From the IMG/VR virus record IMGVR_UViG_3300031963_000908, positions 1 to 24,202 of that record: a stretch of 24,202 bases of DNA, one strand, 5' to 3'. A model generated the notes under the pieces. That model saw only the letters and a program-made list of their open reading frames with translations, was not told where the DNA came from and made no database searches. Shown one piece after another: positions 6,658 to 13,346 of the stretch (the first letter of the stretch is position 1; the number at the start of each line of letters is the position of its first letter). This DNA is from a virus. A program made the translations under genes and the position numbers.

Positions 6658-6684
6658 GTTATATCCGACAACCGATCTTGTCAA
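6658..6684 (-). promoter_or_regulatory. Promoter-like sequence for the left minus-strand operon
   Basis: On the minus strand a perfect -35 (TTGACA, 6679-6684) and a near-perfect -10 (TATAAC, 6658-6663) are separated by 15 bases. Shifting the -10 to give a 17-base spacer yields TAACGA, a weaker match. It sits right after a minus-strand terminator and just before the gene starting at 6643. The predicted transcript would have only about eight bases of leader. Confidence 0.6.
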
Positions 6685-6690
6685 GCGTTC

Positions 6691-6728
6691 AAAAAAAAAG
6701 CGGGGCCGAGTTTTTAGCCCGACCCCGC
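6691..6728 (-). terminator. Strong intrinsic terminator (minus strand)
   Basis: Read on the minus strand, 6728-6718 pairs with 6710-6700 to form an 11-bp GC-rich stem with two G-U pairs and no mismatch, around a seven-base loop (CUAAAAA). A run of nine U (6699-6691) follows. Read on the plus strand the two G-U positions become mismatches and no U-run follows, so the signal is directional. It would stop transcripts coming from the right, antisense to the plus-strand block, and insulate the promoter that follows. Confidence 0.85.
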
Positions 6729-6854
6729 CCCACACACATGAAAACAGGAAGACGAGCGCCTTCCAAGCTGGAATCTATCATGCCCATCAACCAATGCAAG
6801 CGGAAAATCATCTTGCCGCCAACTATCTTTTAGAGTAAGTTTTCGGGATTCTCC

Positions 6855-9002
6855 ATGGCCGACTACCCGCCTATCAACAAGTTTTACACCGCTTCCTATG
6901 CGGCTAATGATCGTGACTTTCCAATAGTTGCGATTCGCCTAGATCCCAGAACCGCTGGATACAGGGTTCCAGAAGATCTTAGCCCACACCCCGATAGCAA
7001 ACGCTATCCCAACCATGTCTTTACAGGTTCGCAACCAACTAGTGGAGACCAAGTTGTCACTCATGTCTACGAAATTCTCCCGTCTCCTTGGGTTCCGTTT
7101 ACTCGCTATGATGATGATCTAGGCCCGATTCAAGGCAGACGCCGCTCTGTAAAAAACGAAGGACAGGTAGCCAGCCTTGCCGCTGACAAACGTGTTACCT
7201 ACGAAGCCCGCGAGGGTTCAGCCATTGTCTATACCGAGATTGAGGAATCTTGGTCGATCAAGACTGACGATGATGGTAATTCTCTGTTTCCGATTCGGGA
7301 TCGGGATTTTTACGATGCTTCTCGCGGAGCCGTCCAAGAACGCCGTCAATTGTTTGTTCCAACTGGCGAAGAGGTTGGAAGCCTTGAGAATGTTGATGGG
7401 GTTATAACCCAAACTTCTTACGAACCATACAACGAATTTCTTTTATTTAAGATTGTTCAGACATATTCCGTAGATGGGCCGCAACTTATTGGTAATGTAA
7501 CAAACGAACAAGGACAGCTTGTCACGGTCACAACGCAACGCAAAGCGGCCTTGGACTACATCGCGCCAAACCCAACGGCAACAAGAACGGTTGAGGCTTC
7601 TCGCGAAGACGCAGAATCGCTTGTTGAGCGCATTGTAGACTCGCCCAGTGTTTTTGAGGGCAAATCACTAAGCCTTGAGAAACCAGATGTTACTCCCCAA
7701 AAGTTTAGGGCCAATGTTCCGTCCACCGTTGTTGAGCGATCCGTTGCTGGAAATGTTGGAAGCTCAATTACTTTGGCGGGAAGCGAAATTTCCAAATCAG
7801 AACAACAAGTAACAGAGTTTGTCAAAAGGGTAAGAACTGAAGAACGCGATCCAGCGGCTGAAGGTGTTGTCCAAGGAGAAGCCTATACCACAGAACTGGG
7901 CGGTGGCATTGCCCAAGTCACAGAACGCTATGGCGCTTCTGTAAATATATCTCCAGCTTATGGAACGGTGACAGCCGAAAAAGAGGCGTTGGGTGACGGA
8001 AAGTTTGTTACCAGAGAGGTTGAGCTATCTTCGCCGCCAGAGCTTACTGGACAAAGCTATGATGAAGAACTGGATATTGTATTCCCGTTCACGCAGCAAT
8101 TTGTAGAACCAAATACTGGAGTAGGAGATCCGAGGACAGAGATCCAGCCAAGAGATGTATTCCATTCCATAAAAAGGAATTTTGATATTTCAGAATTTCG
8201 GGATGCGGCACTGAATCAAGAATGGCAAATTGCGGATTTTGTAAACGTCAATCTTCCAGATCGGCTTGTATCAGTTGATATAATCAAAACATACAGCAAA
8301 TCTACTGGCGCTGGACAGGGCGTTGGAAACGACTTCAATGCTTCGGCACAAGCTTCTGCAAGCCTTACATATTCCGTAAGGCCAAATATTATCAACGGGT
8401 ATACAGGAACGGTTCCCGCAACACGTTATGTTTTCTTTTTGGACAGGAATAATTCCACGATGGCCCAAATCATGGCCAAAACTGGAGCGTCACTATGGCC
8501 ATCAATCAAGCCAGAACCAGTAACAATCACGCTTAATGGGGCCAACATATCTCATAGACAACAAAGATCACAGACATCGTCATCAAGTGGAAGCGGGCTT
8601 TCTTCTTCTGGAAGCTATGATACATCTCTTCAAACCTCCATCATCAATATTCCGCCTACACTCCACGCAAGCCTTACGTTCAACAGGATATTTGGAACTG
8701 GCTCGCCAACCAATGAAAATTGGTACACTTATAGCCTTATAAGATTTGGAAACGCTCCATCACTTGGATACAACACATTGCCCAGCGGTGTAATGATTCC
8801 CGTTGAACCTCCGTTCAACGTCAGTGCGTTTGCCGACATCACAAGCAACGAAATAGATTTTTATCCAAAGACGGCTAATGCAACAAATTATCCACAGTTT
8901 CCAACTGGCAACTTCATTGTCAGCATAGATTCACAATCTTATAAATATGGATTGGTAAGAATCACGGCTGTTATTGCACACATAACCAGCGAATACGTCT
9001 AA
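6855..9002 (+). CDS. Large hypothetical, probable virion protein
   Basis: This encodes 715 residues starting MADYPPINKFYTASYAANDR. It has no signal peptide, membrane helix or catalytic motif. The composition is acidic and beta-rich, with many Ser/Thr/Gln/Val stretches. A repeated style of 'TRTVEASREDAESLVERIVD' and 'VTEFVKRVRTEERDP' occurs in the middle (about 245-330), and a Ser/Gly-rich linker (SSSSGSGLSSSGSYD) at about 575-590. The last 120 residues look like a compact beta domain ending 'YGLVRITAVIAHITSEYV'. This is typical of a phage structural or fibre-associated protein. It opens the only plus-strand block in the window and is followed after eight bases by the 79-residue gene. No Shine-Dalgarno site is obvious. 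The family is not recognised. Confidence 0.75.
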   Translation: MADYPPINKFYTASYAANDRDFPIVAIRLDPRTAGYRVPEDLSPHPDSKRYPNHVFTGSQPTSGDQVVTHVYEILPSPWVPFTRYDDDLGPIQGRRRSVKNEGQVASLAADKRVTYEAREGSAIVYTEIEESWSIKTDDDGNSLFPIRDRDFYDASRGAVQERRQLFVPTGEEVGSLENVDGVITQTSYEPYNEFLLFKIVQTYSVDGPQLIGNVTNEQGQLVTVTTQRKAALDYIAPNPTATRTVEASREDAESLVERIVDSPSVFEGKSLSLEKPDVTPQKFRANVPSTVVERSVAGNVGSSITLAGSEISKSEQQVTEFVKRVRTEERDPAAEGVVQGEAYTTELGGGIAQVTERYGASVNISPAYGTVTAEKEALGDGKFVTREVELSSPPELTGQSYDEELDIVFPFTQQFVEPNTGVGDPRTEIQPRDVFHSIKRNFDISEFRDAALNQEWQIADFVNVNLPDRLVSVDIIKTYSKSTGAGQGVGNDFNASAQASASLTYSVRPNIINGYTGTVPATRYVFFLDRNNSTMAQIMAKTGASLWPSIKPEPVTITLNGANISHRQQRSQTSSSSGSGLSSSGSYDTSLQTSIINIPPTLHASLTFNRIFGTGSPTNENWYTYSLIRFGNAPSLGYNTLPSGVMIPVEPPFNVSAFADITSNEIDFYPKTANATNYPQFPTGNFIVSIDSQSYKYGLVRITAVIAHITSEYV

Positions 9003-9010
9003 ATGATATA

Positions 9011-9250
9011 ATGGATGGGTTGCCACAATATAAAGCTAGTCCAGCATTTGTTGGCCTTGGAACAAAAGACCCTCAAGCGTTTATTCGGGGAAACAGTCCA
9101 TATGCTCCGAGCGGGCCACAAGGATCTAGGCTTGTTTTTTCAGAGAAGCTATTTGACCTGACATCAAGGCAAATGGATCAGACAACAAATTACATCTCGG
9201 CACTTAATATTTCAATAGGATCTGGATCGGCACTAGGAACAATACCATGA
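9011..9250 (+). CDS. Small hypothetical protein of the plus-strand block
   Basis: This encodes 79 residues (MDGLPQYKASPAFVGLGTKD) with many Gly, Ser and Gln residues and no membrane segment. The middle part carries 'RGNSPYAPSGPQGSRLVFSE', and the C-terminus is polar. The ATG at 9011 is chosen because the earlier ATG at 9003-9005 meets a stop after two codons. Its stop overlaps the glycosyltransferase start in an ATGA arrangement. It may be a minor virion protein that accompanies the 715-residue protein, which is inference from position only. Confidence 0.65.
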   Translation: MDGLPQYKASPAFVGLGTKDPQAFIRGNSPYAPSGPQGSRLVFSEKLFDLTSRQMDQTTNYISALNISIGSGSALGTIP

Positions 9251-10083
9251 AACTTGTATACACCGCAATTTTTGAAGACGTTGGATCTTATATTCCAAAC
9301 AGCTTTTTCTGTAATAAATTTTTCGACAGAGCCTGTCTGCTGCTGTCGGTCACTCTGTCTAAACAATATTTTAACAATATTGAAATAAGAACAACTCCAG
9401 ATATGGGGGAGTTTTTGTCTGAACTGTTTAGCGATGTGTCTATAGTTCACCAGAATTGTCAACAGTTCGGAGATTACAACTGGCAAATGAATAAGATAAT
9501 GTCTTATTCACAACAATCCGAACCGTTTCTGCACATTGACCATGATGTTTTTATTTACAAAAATCCAAATTTAGAACTCTGGAACTCTGGCTTTTTAACA
9601 CAAAACTTGGAATCGTCATCAGACAAACAGGATCATATTAGGTCTGTTTACTTTATGGCCAAAAATAATGGCCACATTTTTCCAGAATATGCCGAAGAAA
9701 GGGCAACCCAAAAACTGTGGACACAACACAATATGGGTCTTTTTGGATGTTTTGATTTGGAAAAATGCCACCAATATTGTCAGGATATTTTTGGCTGTGC
9801 TGGCAACGGAAGGCCGTTCAGTGGACAAGCTATAATATATGAGCAGTTTTGCTTTACTGCATTTGCCAATAAAAACGAAATACCAGTAATGACATTTTTG
9901 GACAACAACAGCATTGAAGACGATGCCGAACGCAAGGGGTATTGTCACCTAATGGGCGGCAAATCAAGAGTGGATACAATGAGCAGGACAATTGACTCTC
10001 TTGGTCGCCACAACCCAGAGGCTTTATACAAACTTTACAAAACTTTCGATACCAAAACTGGCGATCTTAAAGTTTCGGCCTGA
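9247..10083 (+). CDS. Glycosyltransferase, DUF6734-like
   Basis: This encodes a 278-residue protein with a GT-A-like core. A first strand (MKLVYTAIFEDVG) is followed by 'MNKIMSYSQQSEPFLHIDHD' with a D98-H99-D100 metal-binding motif, then 'TQHNMGLFGC' and 'YEQFCFTAFA', and 'KGYCHLMGGKSR' near the C-terminus. This set matches, in my recollection, the DUF6734 group of uncharacterised glycosyltransferases. There is no membrane helix or signal peptide, so it should be cytoplasmic. A plausible AGGA ribosome-binding site lies nine bases before the ATG. The gene is visibly more AT-rich than the head genes, which suggests separate acquisition. The end overlaps the convergent helix-turn-helix gene by 17 bases. 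Confidence 0.78.
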   Translation: MKLVYTAIFEDVGSYIPNSFFCNKFFDRACLLLSVTLSKQYFNNIEIRTTPDMGEFLSELFSDVSIVHQNCQQFGDYNWQMNKIMSYSQQSEPFLHIDHDVFIYKNPNLELWNSGFLTQNLESSSDKQDHIRSVYFMAKNNGHIFPEYAEERATQKLWTQHNMGLFGCFDLEKCHQYCQDIFGCAGNGRPFSGQAIIYEQFCFTAFANKNEIPVMTFLDNNSIEDDAERKGYCHLMGGKSRVDTMSRTIDSLGRHNPEALYKLYKTFDTKTGDLKVSA

Positions 10084-10357
10084 CAAAGTTAATGTCTCTG
10101 GTTTTTCCAGCATGGAAAACCTTTTTTTTGACTGCTTCAAACTTTCCCTCTCGCATCATGTTGTAAATGCGAGGGCTTGATAGTCCAGTTTTTTGTATTA
10201 CCTGATCTACTGTTCTCCATCCTTCGGCGTTCATCGCCTCAATGGTGGTCTTTTGGTTTCGGATATCAAACGAGTCCCATACCTCATCCCATGACGGGAC
10301 TACAATTTTATCATTGGAGCTTTTTGCTCTTCCAGTTTTGCTATGATGGGTTGCCAT
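10067..10357 (-). CDS. Helix-turn-helix DNA-binding protein
   Basis: This encodes 96 residues. After a basic N-terminus (MATHHSKTGRAKSSNDK) the segment 'TIEAMNAEGWRTVDQVIQKT' continues into 'GLSSPRIYNMMREGKFEAVK', a typical helix-turn-helix or winged-helix layout (about residues 38-75). That is followed by a short beta strand (KVFHAGKTRDINFVR). It resembles small phage regulators and excisionase-type proteins. It starts inside the 3' end of the phosphoesterase gene, with an AAGGAAC ribosome-binding site eight bases upstream. Its own 3' part contains, on the opposite strand, the intrinsic terminator of the plus-strand block, and its final 17 bases overlap that block's last gene. A regulator of late or plus-strand expression is plausible. 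Confidence 0.72.
   Translation of the reverse strand: MATHHSKTGRAKSSNDKIVVPSWDEVWDSFDIRNQKTTIEAMNAEGWRTVDQVIQKTGLSSPRIYNMMREGKFEAVKKKVFHAGKTRDINFVRPKL
10100..10129 (+). terminator. Intrinsic terminator of the plus-strand block
   Basis: On the plus strand a stem of GG-TTTT-CCA pairs with TGG-AAAA-CC (10100-10109 with 10113-10121, one bulged T) around a three-base loop, and eight T follow at once (10122-10129). The strength and direction fit a terminator for the genes ending at 10083. It lies inside the coding sequence of the convergent helix-turn-helix gene. Confidence 0.85.
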
Positions 10358-11088
10358 GTGTATGTTCCTTTGTTTACGGTGAAAATTACAAATCCGAAAT
10401 CAACAATGCCCGTGCAACGTCTGGATCCGAAACGGGAGCCAAATCCCTGTAAGGCTGGGGTGGTCATGGCCAGCCAGTCTGGGCCTCCTGCGAAGTTATG
10501 ATAATGAACGTGGGATCGGATAAAGATGTCTCCCTTTGGCTGTAGTTCTTTTTCGGCCCATATAAGGTTCCAGAGGCGGTCTCTGGCCACTCCGCTATGC
10601 CGACCATGGGGAATGCCGCTTGAGCCTGCTGGATGGTGTTTAAGGTCAAATATAACCCCCTCTACGTCCACCCACTCATGCTCTCCGATTGCGGCGTCTA
10701 CACGTTCTGCGATAATGTTTTCCCAGTCCTCCGCATCCCCTGTATGGTAGGGGGTTCCCCTAGTGATAACTATTTTGCAGTTTTTGGTTTTCGGGATTTC
10801 GCGGATGATCTTGACCGCCATATCACACTGCTCCTCCATGTCGGTGGTGATTTGTTCGGTTCCGCCCGACTTTTTACCAGTGCCGTCTACGAGATCTCCA
10901 TTCAGAAAAATGATATCGTAGGGGCCGTTCTTGCGGATATTCTGGTTGTACCAGTTGTAGTAGGCTTTATTGGCATTAACCCAGCGTGACCGCTCTTCTG
11001 CTGGTTCTTCGGGGAGATATCCCCTAGGGGTTAAACCGACCTTATGTCCGCAGTGGAAGTCCGATAGGACTGCTATTTTTTTACTCAT
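10300..11088 (-). CDS. Calcineurin-like metallophosphoesterase
   Basis: This is a probable metal-dependent phosphoesterase. The ATG at 11088 is preferred (MSKKIAVLSDFHCGHKVGL, 262 residues). It gives an ATGA overlap with the upstream gene, whereas the frame is open to 11121. Motifs of the calcineurin superfamily are visible in order: D10 and H12 ('SDFHCG'), G64-D65 ('LNGDLVDG'), a degenerate GNH block as 'TRGTPYHTG' (H115), paired His at 151-152 ('KHHPAGSSG') and the last metal ligands in 'RSHVHYHNF' (H183, H185). The usual Asn of GNH is replaced, so the enzyme may have altered activity. Phage members are often found near nucleotide metabolism genes. The substrate is unknown. Confidence 0.85.
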   Translation of the reverse strand: MSKKIAVLSDFHCGHKVGLTPRGYLPEEPAEERSRWVNANKAYYNWYNQNIRKNGPYDIIFLNGDLVDGTGKKSGGTEQITTDMEEQCDMAVKIIREIPKTKNCKIVITRGTPYHTGDAEDWENIIAERVDAAIGEHEWVDVEGVIFDLKHHPAGSSGIPHGRHSGVARDRLWNLIWAEKELQPKGDIFIRSHVHYHNFAGGPDWLAMTTPALQGFGSRFGSRRCTGIVDFGFVIFTVNKGTYTWQPIIAKLEEQKAPMIKL

Positions 11089-11687
11089 AGAGAGGTTGCT
11101 TGGTTGCAAAGATCTAAACACCGCGCATACCCACAGATGTCTGCGACTGAGTCGCGATGACGGGGCGAATTGGTGAGTCTGGAAAGTTTAACGGCAATCA
11201 TGCACATGGCAATTTGTTGCGTGGTTACATTGGTTCCGAGAATGGCCCCCCACATTTTGGCCTGTTTGGTAAAGTCTTCAATCGGACTTCCATAGTCTGT
11301 TTGGCGATCATAGGAAGTAAGGCGCTTGGCAATGTCGCACACATCTTCTTTTTCCAATCTAACCATTGATGGATAAAGGCGCAAGGGTTTTTCCAGCCAT
11401 TGGGCAACAGCCACTTCCGCTCTAGCCCCCTTGGACTTCTCCCATTTGGGAAGGAGTACCACCTCGTCGCATTCAAAAACCGCATCAATATCTCTTCTGG
11501 CAGCTTCTTCAATGAACTTGCTGTCCATCTGGGAGTTGTGGGGATCTAGCCCAAGGTCTTGATCCATCCTTGCTGGATTGATTACTTTGTGCCCCGCCTT
11601 CATTAGGGCCTCTTCGGCCTCAAAGAATGCAGGATGATTGAGGTTCTTGTGGCCGCGCATAGGGCCACAGATGTATACTGTAGTCAT
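11085..11687 (-). CDS. DUF4406-DUF6378-like fusion (deoxyribosyltransferase-like)
   Basis: This 200-residue protein seems to join two domains. Residues 1-105 are a DUF4406-like domain of the nucleoside 2-deoxyribosyltransferase-like superfamily, with 'YICGPMRG' (5-12), 'INPAR' (36-40) and 'KSKGARAEVAVAQ' with the conserved Glu (E91). Residues about 130-195 resemble DUF6378, with 'YGSPIEDFTKQAKMWGAI' and 'AVKLSRLTNSPRHRDSVADI'. Both families are recalled from memory. The C-terminal type is usually separate or attached to nucleotide-related phage proteins. A role in nucleotide or base salvage or modification is likely. The start ATG at 11687 is clear, and the stop overlaps the phosphoesterase start. 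Confidence 0.8.
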   Translation of the reverse strand: MTTVYICGPMRGHKNLNHPAFFEAEEALMKAGHKVINPARMDQDLGLDPHNSQMDSKFIEEAARRDIDAVFECDEVVLLPKWEKSKGARAEVAVAQWLEKPLRLYPSMVRLEKEDVCDIAKRLTSYDRQTDYGSPIEDFTKQAKMWGAILGTNVTTQQIAMCMIAVKLSRLTNSPRHRDSVADICGYARCLDLCNQATSL

Positions 11688-11707
11688 GTATTGTGTTAGT
11701 GTGGTTG

Positions 11708-11971
11708 TTAAGAGTCTTTGATAACCTTTTTCAAGTCCCCGTCATCCAAGTCATCGTCATCGTCCCCATCCTCTTCCTGCCCATAAAGGATGTCATGGAT
11801 GTTGGATACAATGCCCTCAATAGCGTAATCATTACCAAACTTGACGAATGCATTCTTGGTTTCTCCGCCATCTTGAAAAGTGGCAACGACAAAGCCCGAA
11901 TCAAAGTATTCAACCAAATCGCGACACAGCTTGTCCAATACCTTCTGGAGTCTCTTGTCATGAGATGCCAT
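11708..11971 (-). CDS. Small acidic hypothetical protein
   Basis: This encodes 87 residues. An N-terminal helix (MASHDKRLQKVLDKLCRDLV) is followed by two or three beta strands ('SGFVVATFQDGGETKNAFVK') and then a very acidic tail with a run of Asp and Glu (about 67-79). There is no membrane segment. It begins one base after the stop of the zinc-ribbon microprotein, so the two are tightly linked. The acidic tail could bind basic proteins or mimic nucleic acid, which is inference only. I do not recognise the family. Confidence 0.66.
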   Translation of the reverse strand: MASHDKRLQKVLDKLCRDLVEYFDSGFVVATFQDGGETKNAFVKFGNDYAIEGIVSNIHDILYGQEEDGDDDDDLDDGDLKKVIKDS

Positions 11972-11972
11972 A

Positions 11973-12128
11973 TCAGTCGATTTGTTCTCTGCAATTCTTG
12001 CATGTCTTGACTACTCCGACATGCTTGATTGACGTTTGTTCAATATTTTTTGAGCCACAGTAGGGGCACTCTCTGGCTTCGGGCCTACGGTAGTTCTTTT
12101 TCTTTCGGGGTTTTTCGCCGTCTTTCAT
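11973..12128 (-). CDS. Zinc-ribbon microprotein (51 residues)
   Basis: Found by direct translation, because it is shorter than 60 codons. It starts MKDGEKPRKKKNYRRPEARE and continues with C21-x2-C24 ('CPYCGS') and C43-x2-C46 ('KTCKNCRE'), a standard four-cysteine zinc ribbon. The N-terminus is strongly basic. The ATG overlaps the stop of the endolysin gene (ATGA at 12125-12128), and the stop lies one base before the next ATG. The protein probably binds nucleic acid or a protein partner, and its role is unknown. Confidence 0.8.
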   Translation of the reverse strand: MKDGEKPRKKKNYRRPEARECPYCGSKNIEQTSIKHVGVVKTCKNCREQID

Positions 12129-12820
12129 ACTGCTGTTGATGGGTTGATTCTAATGTAACATCTTACAAGTGAAGGAGTTCTGGTTTTTAGCCAAACGCCG
12201 TCACCAGAAACGGAATCTCGATCTCCCCTGCCATTGGTATTGCCCTCCACGCACTGAAAATTTTTAGCATTCACCTTGGTAACAATACCAATATGGGAGA
12301 AATCAAACACAACCAGATCACCGACTTGCGGCCTGTCCCTCTCGCCCAATACCTTGGTGGTGGCGGGGCGGTCTTTGGCCCATTTAATATATCCAAATGC
12401 GGCGGCTGTCTTGGGCCTCCACTTTTCTGGGGTCATAACCTTAAGCCCCAACCATTTGACCACCTCTGGATCTTTAAGCCATTCCTGTATAACCCATCCC
12501 GTAAACGCAGCGCACCATGGCCAAGAAGCTGGTTTTAGATTGGTAGCAGTCTGATACTTGCGGATCTTTGCCCCGTTGTTGTTTCCGCCAGACTCTTTAA
12601 CACCAACTTGAGACAGTGCTATTTTAACCAGCTTTTCTACTGCGCTTTGATCTTTTTCTTTTTTGATGCTCGGCTCTTTCATGGAGTTCGACTTGGATAC
12701 GGATGGCAAACTCTGCAAGGACGGCGCTTGGCCACTTTTTGATTCTAGCCCAAGTAGTTTCAGGATCAACTGCCACATTGGGCTTTTCCATTTTTTACCA
12801 ACAGCACTTCCTGCGCCCAA
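12125..12820 (-). CDS. CHAP-domain endolysin
   Basis: This is a probable peptidoglycan amidase/endopeptidase that lyses the host wall. The frame has a TTG at 12820 (MGAGSAVGKK, 231 residues) and an ATG at 12778 (MWQLILKLLGL). The ATG start avoids overlap with the upstream gene. Numbering here is from the TTG. The catalytic core is typical of CHAP enzymes: C103 in 'WPWCAAFTGW', H176 in 'DFSHIGIV' and E192-N194 in 'CVEGNTNG'. It is preceded by the 'GVKESGGNNNGAKI' segment usual in phage lysins of this kind. A hydrophobic segment just after the second start may be a membrane anchor or signal-arrest sequence. A Ser/Lys/Gln linker (about 28-60) joins it to the catalytic domain. It lies directly after the three membrane genes of the lysis block. 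Confidence 0.87.
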   Translation of the reverse strand: MGAGSAVGKKWKSPMWQLILKLLGLESKSGQAPSLQSLPSVSKSNSMKEPSIKKEKDQSAVEKLVKIALSQVGVKESGGNNNGAKIRKYQTATNLKPASWPWCAAFTGWVIQEWLKDPEVVKWLGLKVMTPEKWRPKTAAAFGYIKWAKDRPATTKVLGERDRPQVGDLVVFDFSHIGIVTKVNAKNFQCVEGNTNGRGDRDSVSGDGVWLKTRTPSLVRCYIRINPSTAV

Positions 12821-12995
12821 TATCCCAATTCCTAAAAATCCGCTCCACCTCGGACTCCGAAGGATCGGGCAATCTTTCCATCATGGCTCCGCTTGATTTT
12901 GGCTGTGAGTCGGACGGAACTGAATAAACGGACAAAGAAATTTCTGCGATCTTCTTGGGGCGGGGATTTGACGAGTATTGCTTTGAGCGTTTCAT
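12795..12995 (-). CDS. Small hydrophilic protein in the lysis block
   Basis: This encodes 66 residues (MKRSKQYSSNPRPKKIAEIS) rich in Ser, Pro, Lys and Glu with no membrane segment. A TGAGG ribosome-binding sequence lies about eight bases before the ATG, partly made from the stop of the holin-like gene. The last 26 bases overlap the TTG start of the endolysin frame. It is not recognised as any lysis-accessory family. Its position suggests it is co-expressed with holin and endolysin. Confidence 0.6.
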   Translation of the reverse strand: MKRSKQYSSNPRPKKIAEISLSVYSVPSDSQPKSSGAMMERLPDPSESEVERIFRNWDIGRRKCCW

Positions 12996-13004
12996 GGGAT
13001 AGCC

Positions 13005-13346
13005 TCATTTCTTCTTTCTACGAACAGGCTTGGGCATCTTGGGAACCTTGATGGCCCGACGAACCTCAGTGTAGGTAATCGGCCCGACAATGCCATCTTG
13101 GGTTGTATTAACCAAAGCCTGAATCTGTTTAACTCCCTTGGATTGAACCTCGTTGGTAATGTAGTTAACAATCGCCAGAATCAAGGCCACAATAAATCCC
13201 GTAAGGCTAACTTGATCGACGGATTCGGCCAGCGTGGGATCAATCATAGCAAGCTTTGATACAATAGCAGCTACGCCCATGGCCACAAGAGGGGTGATAA
13301 CGCCTCCCGCTTTGGAAACTAGGAATGCAGGGATTTTGTCTTTCAT
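13005..13346 (-). CDS. Holin-like membrane protein with peptidoglycan-binding-like tail
   Basis: This encodes 113 residues. Two hydrophobic segments are visible, about residues 13-32 ('GGVITPLVAMGVAAIVS') and 47-63 ('LTGFIVALILAIVNYI'), which fits a small phage holin. The following segment (71-100, 'VKQIQALVNTTQDGIVGPIT' and 'YTEVRRAI') resembles the short PG_binding_1 repeat, including the 'DGIVGPIT' turn. The C-terminus is strongly basic (KPVRRKKK), as in many holins. The start overlaps the end of the LLH-like gene by four bases. The combination of a membrane module and a peptidoglycan-binding-like module in one small protein is unusual. Confidence 0.75.
   Translation of the reverse strand: MKDKIPAFLVSKAGGVITPLVAMGVAAIVSKLAMIDPTLAESVDQVSLTGFIVALILAIVNYITNEVQSKGVKQIQALVNTTQDGIVGPITYTEVRRAIKVPKMPKPVRRKKK

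Noticed and set aside
6738-6833. A 31-codon plus-strand frame before the 715-residue gene
   Set aside because: It has no ribosome-binding site and no conserved look. It could be a leader peptide but nothing supports it.
6729-6854. Promoter for the plus-strand block
   Set aside because: TATCAT at 6776-6781 looks like a -10 but has no acceptable -35 at 16-18 bases. A TTGCCG/TAAGTT pair is too weak.
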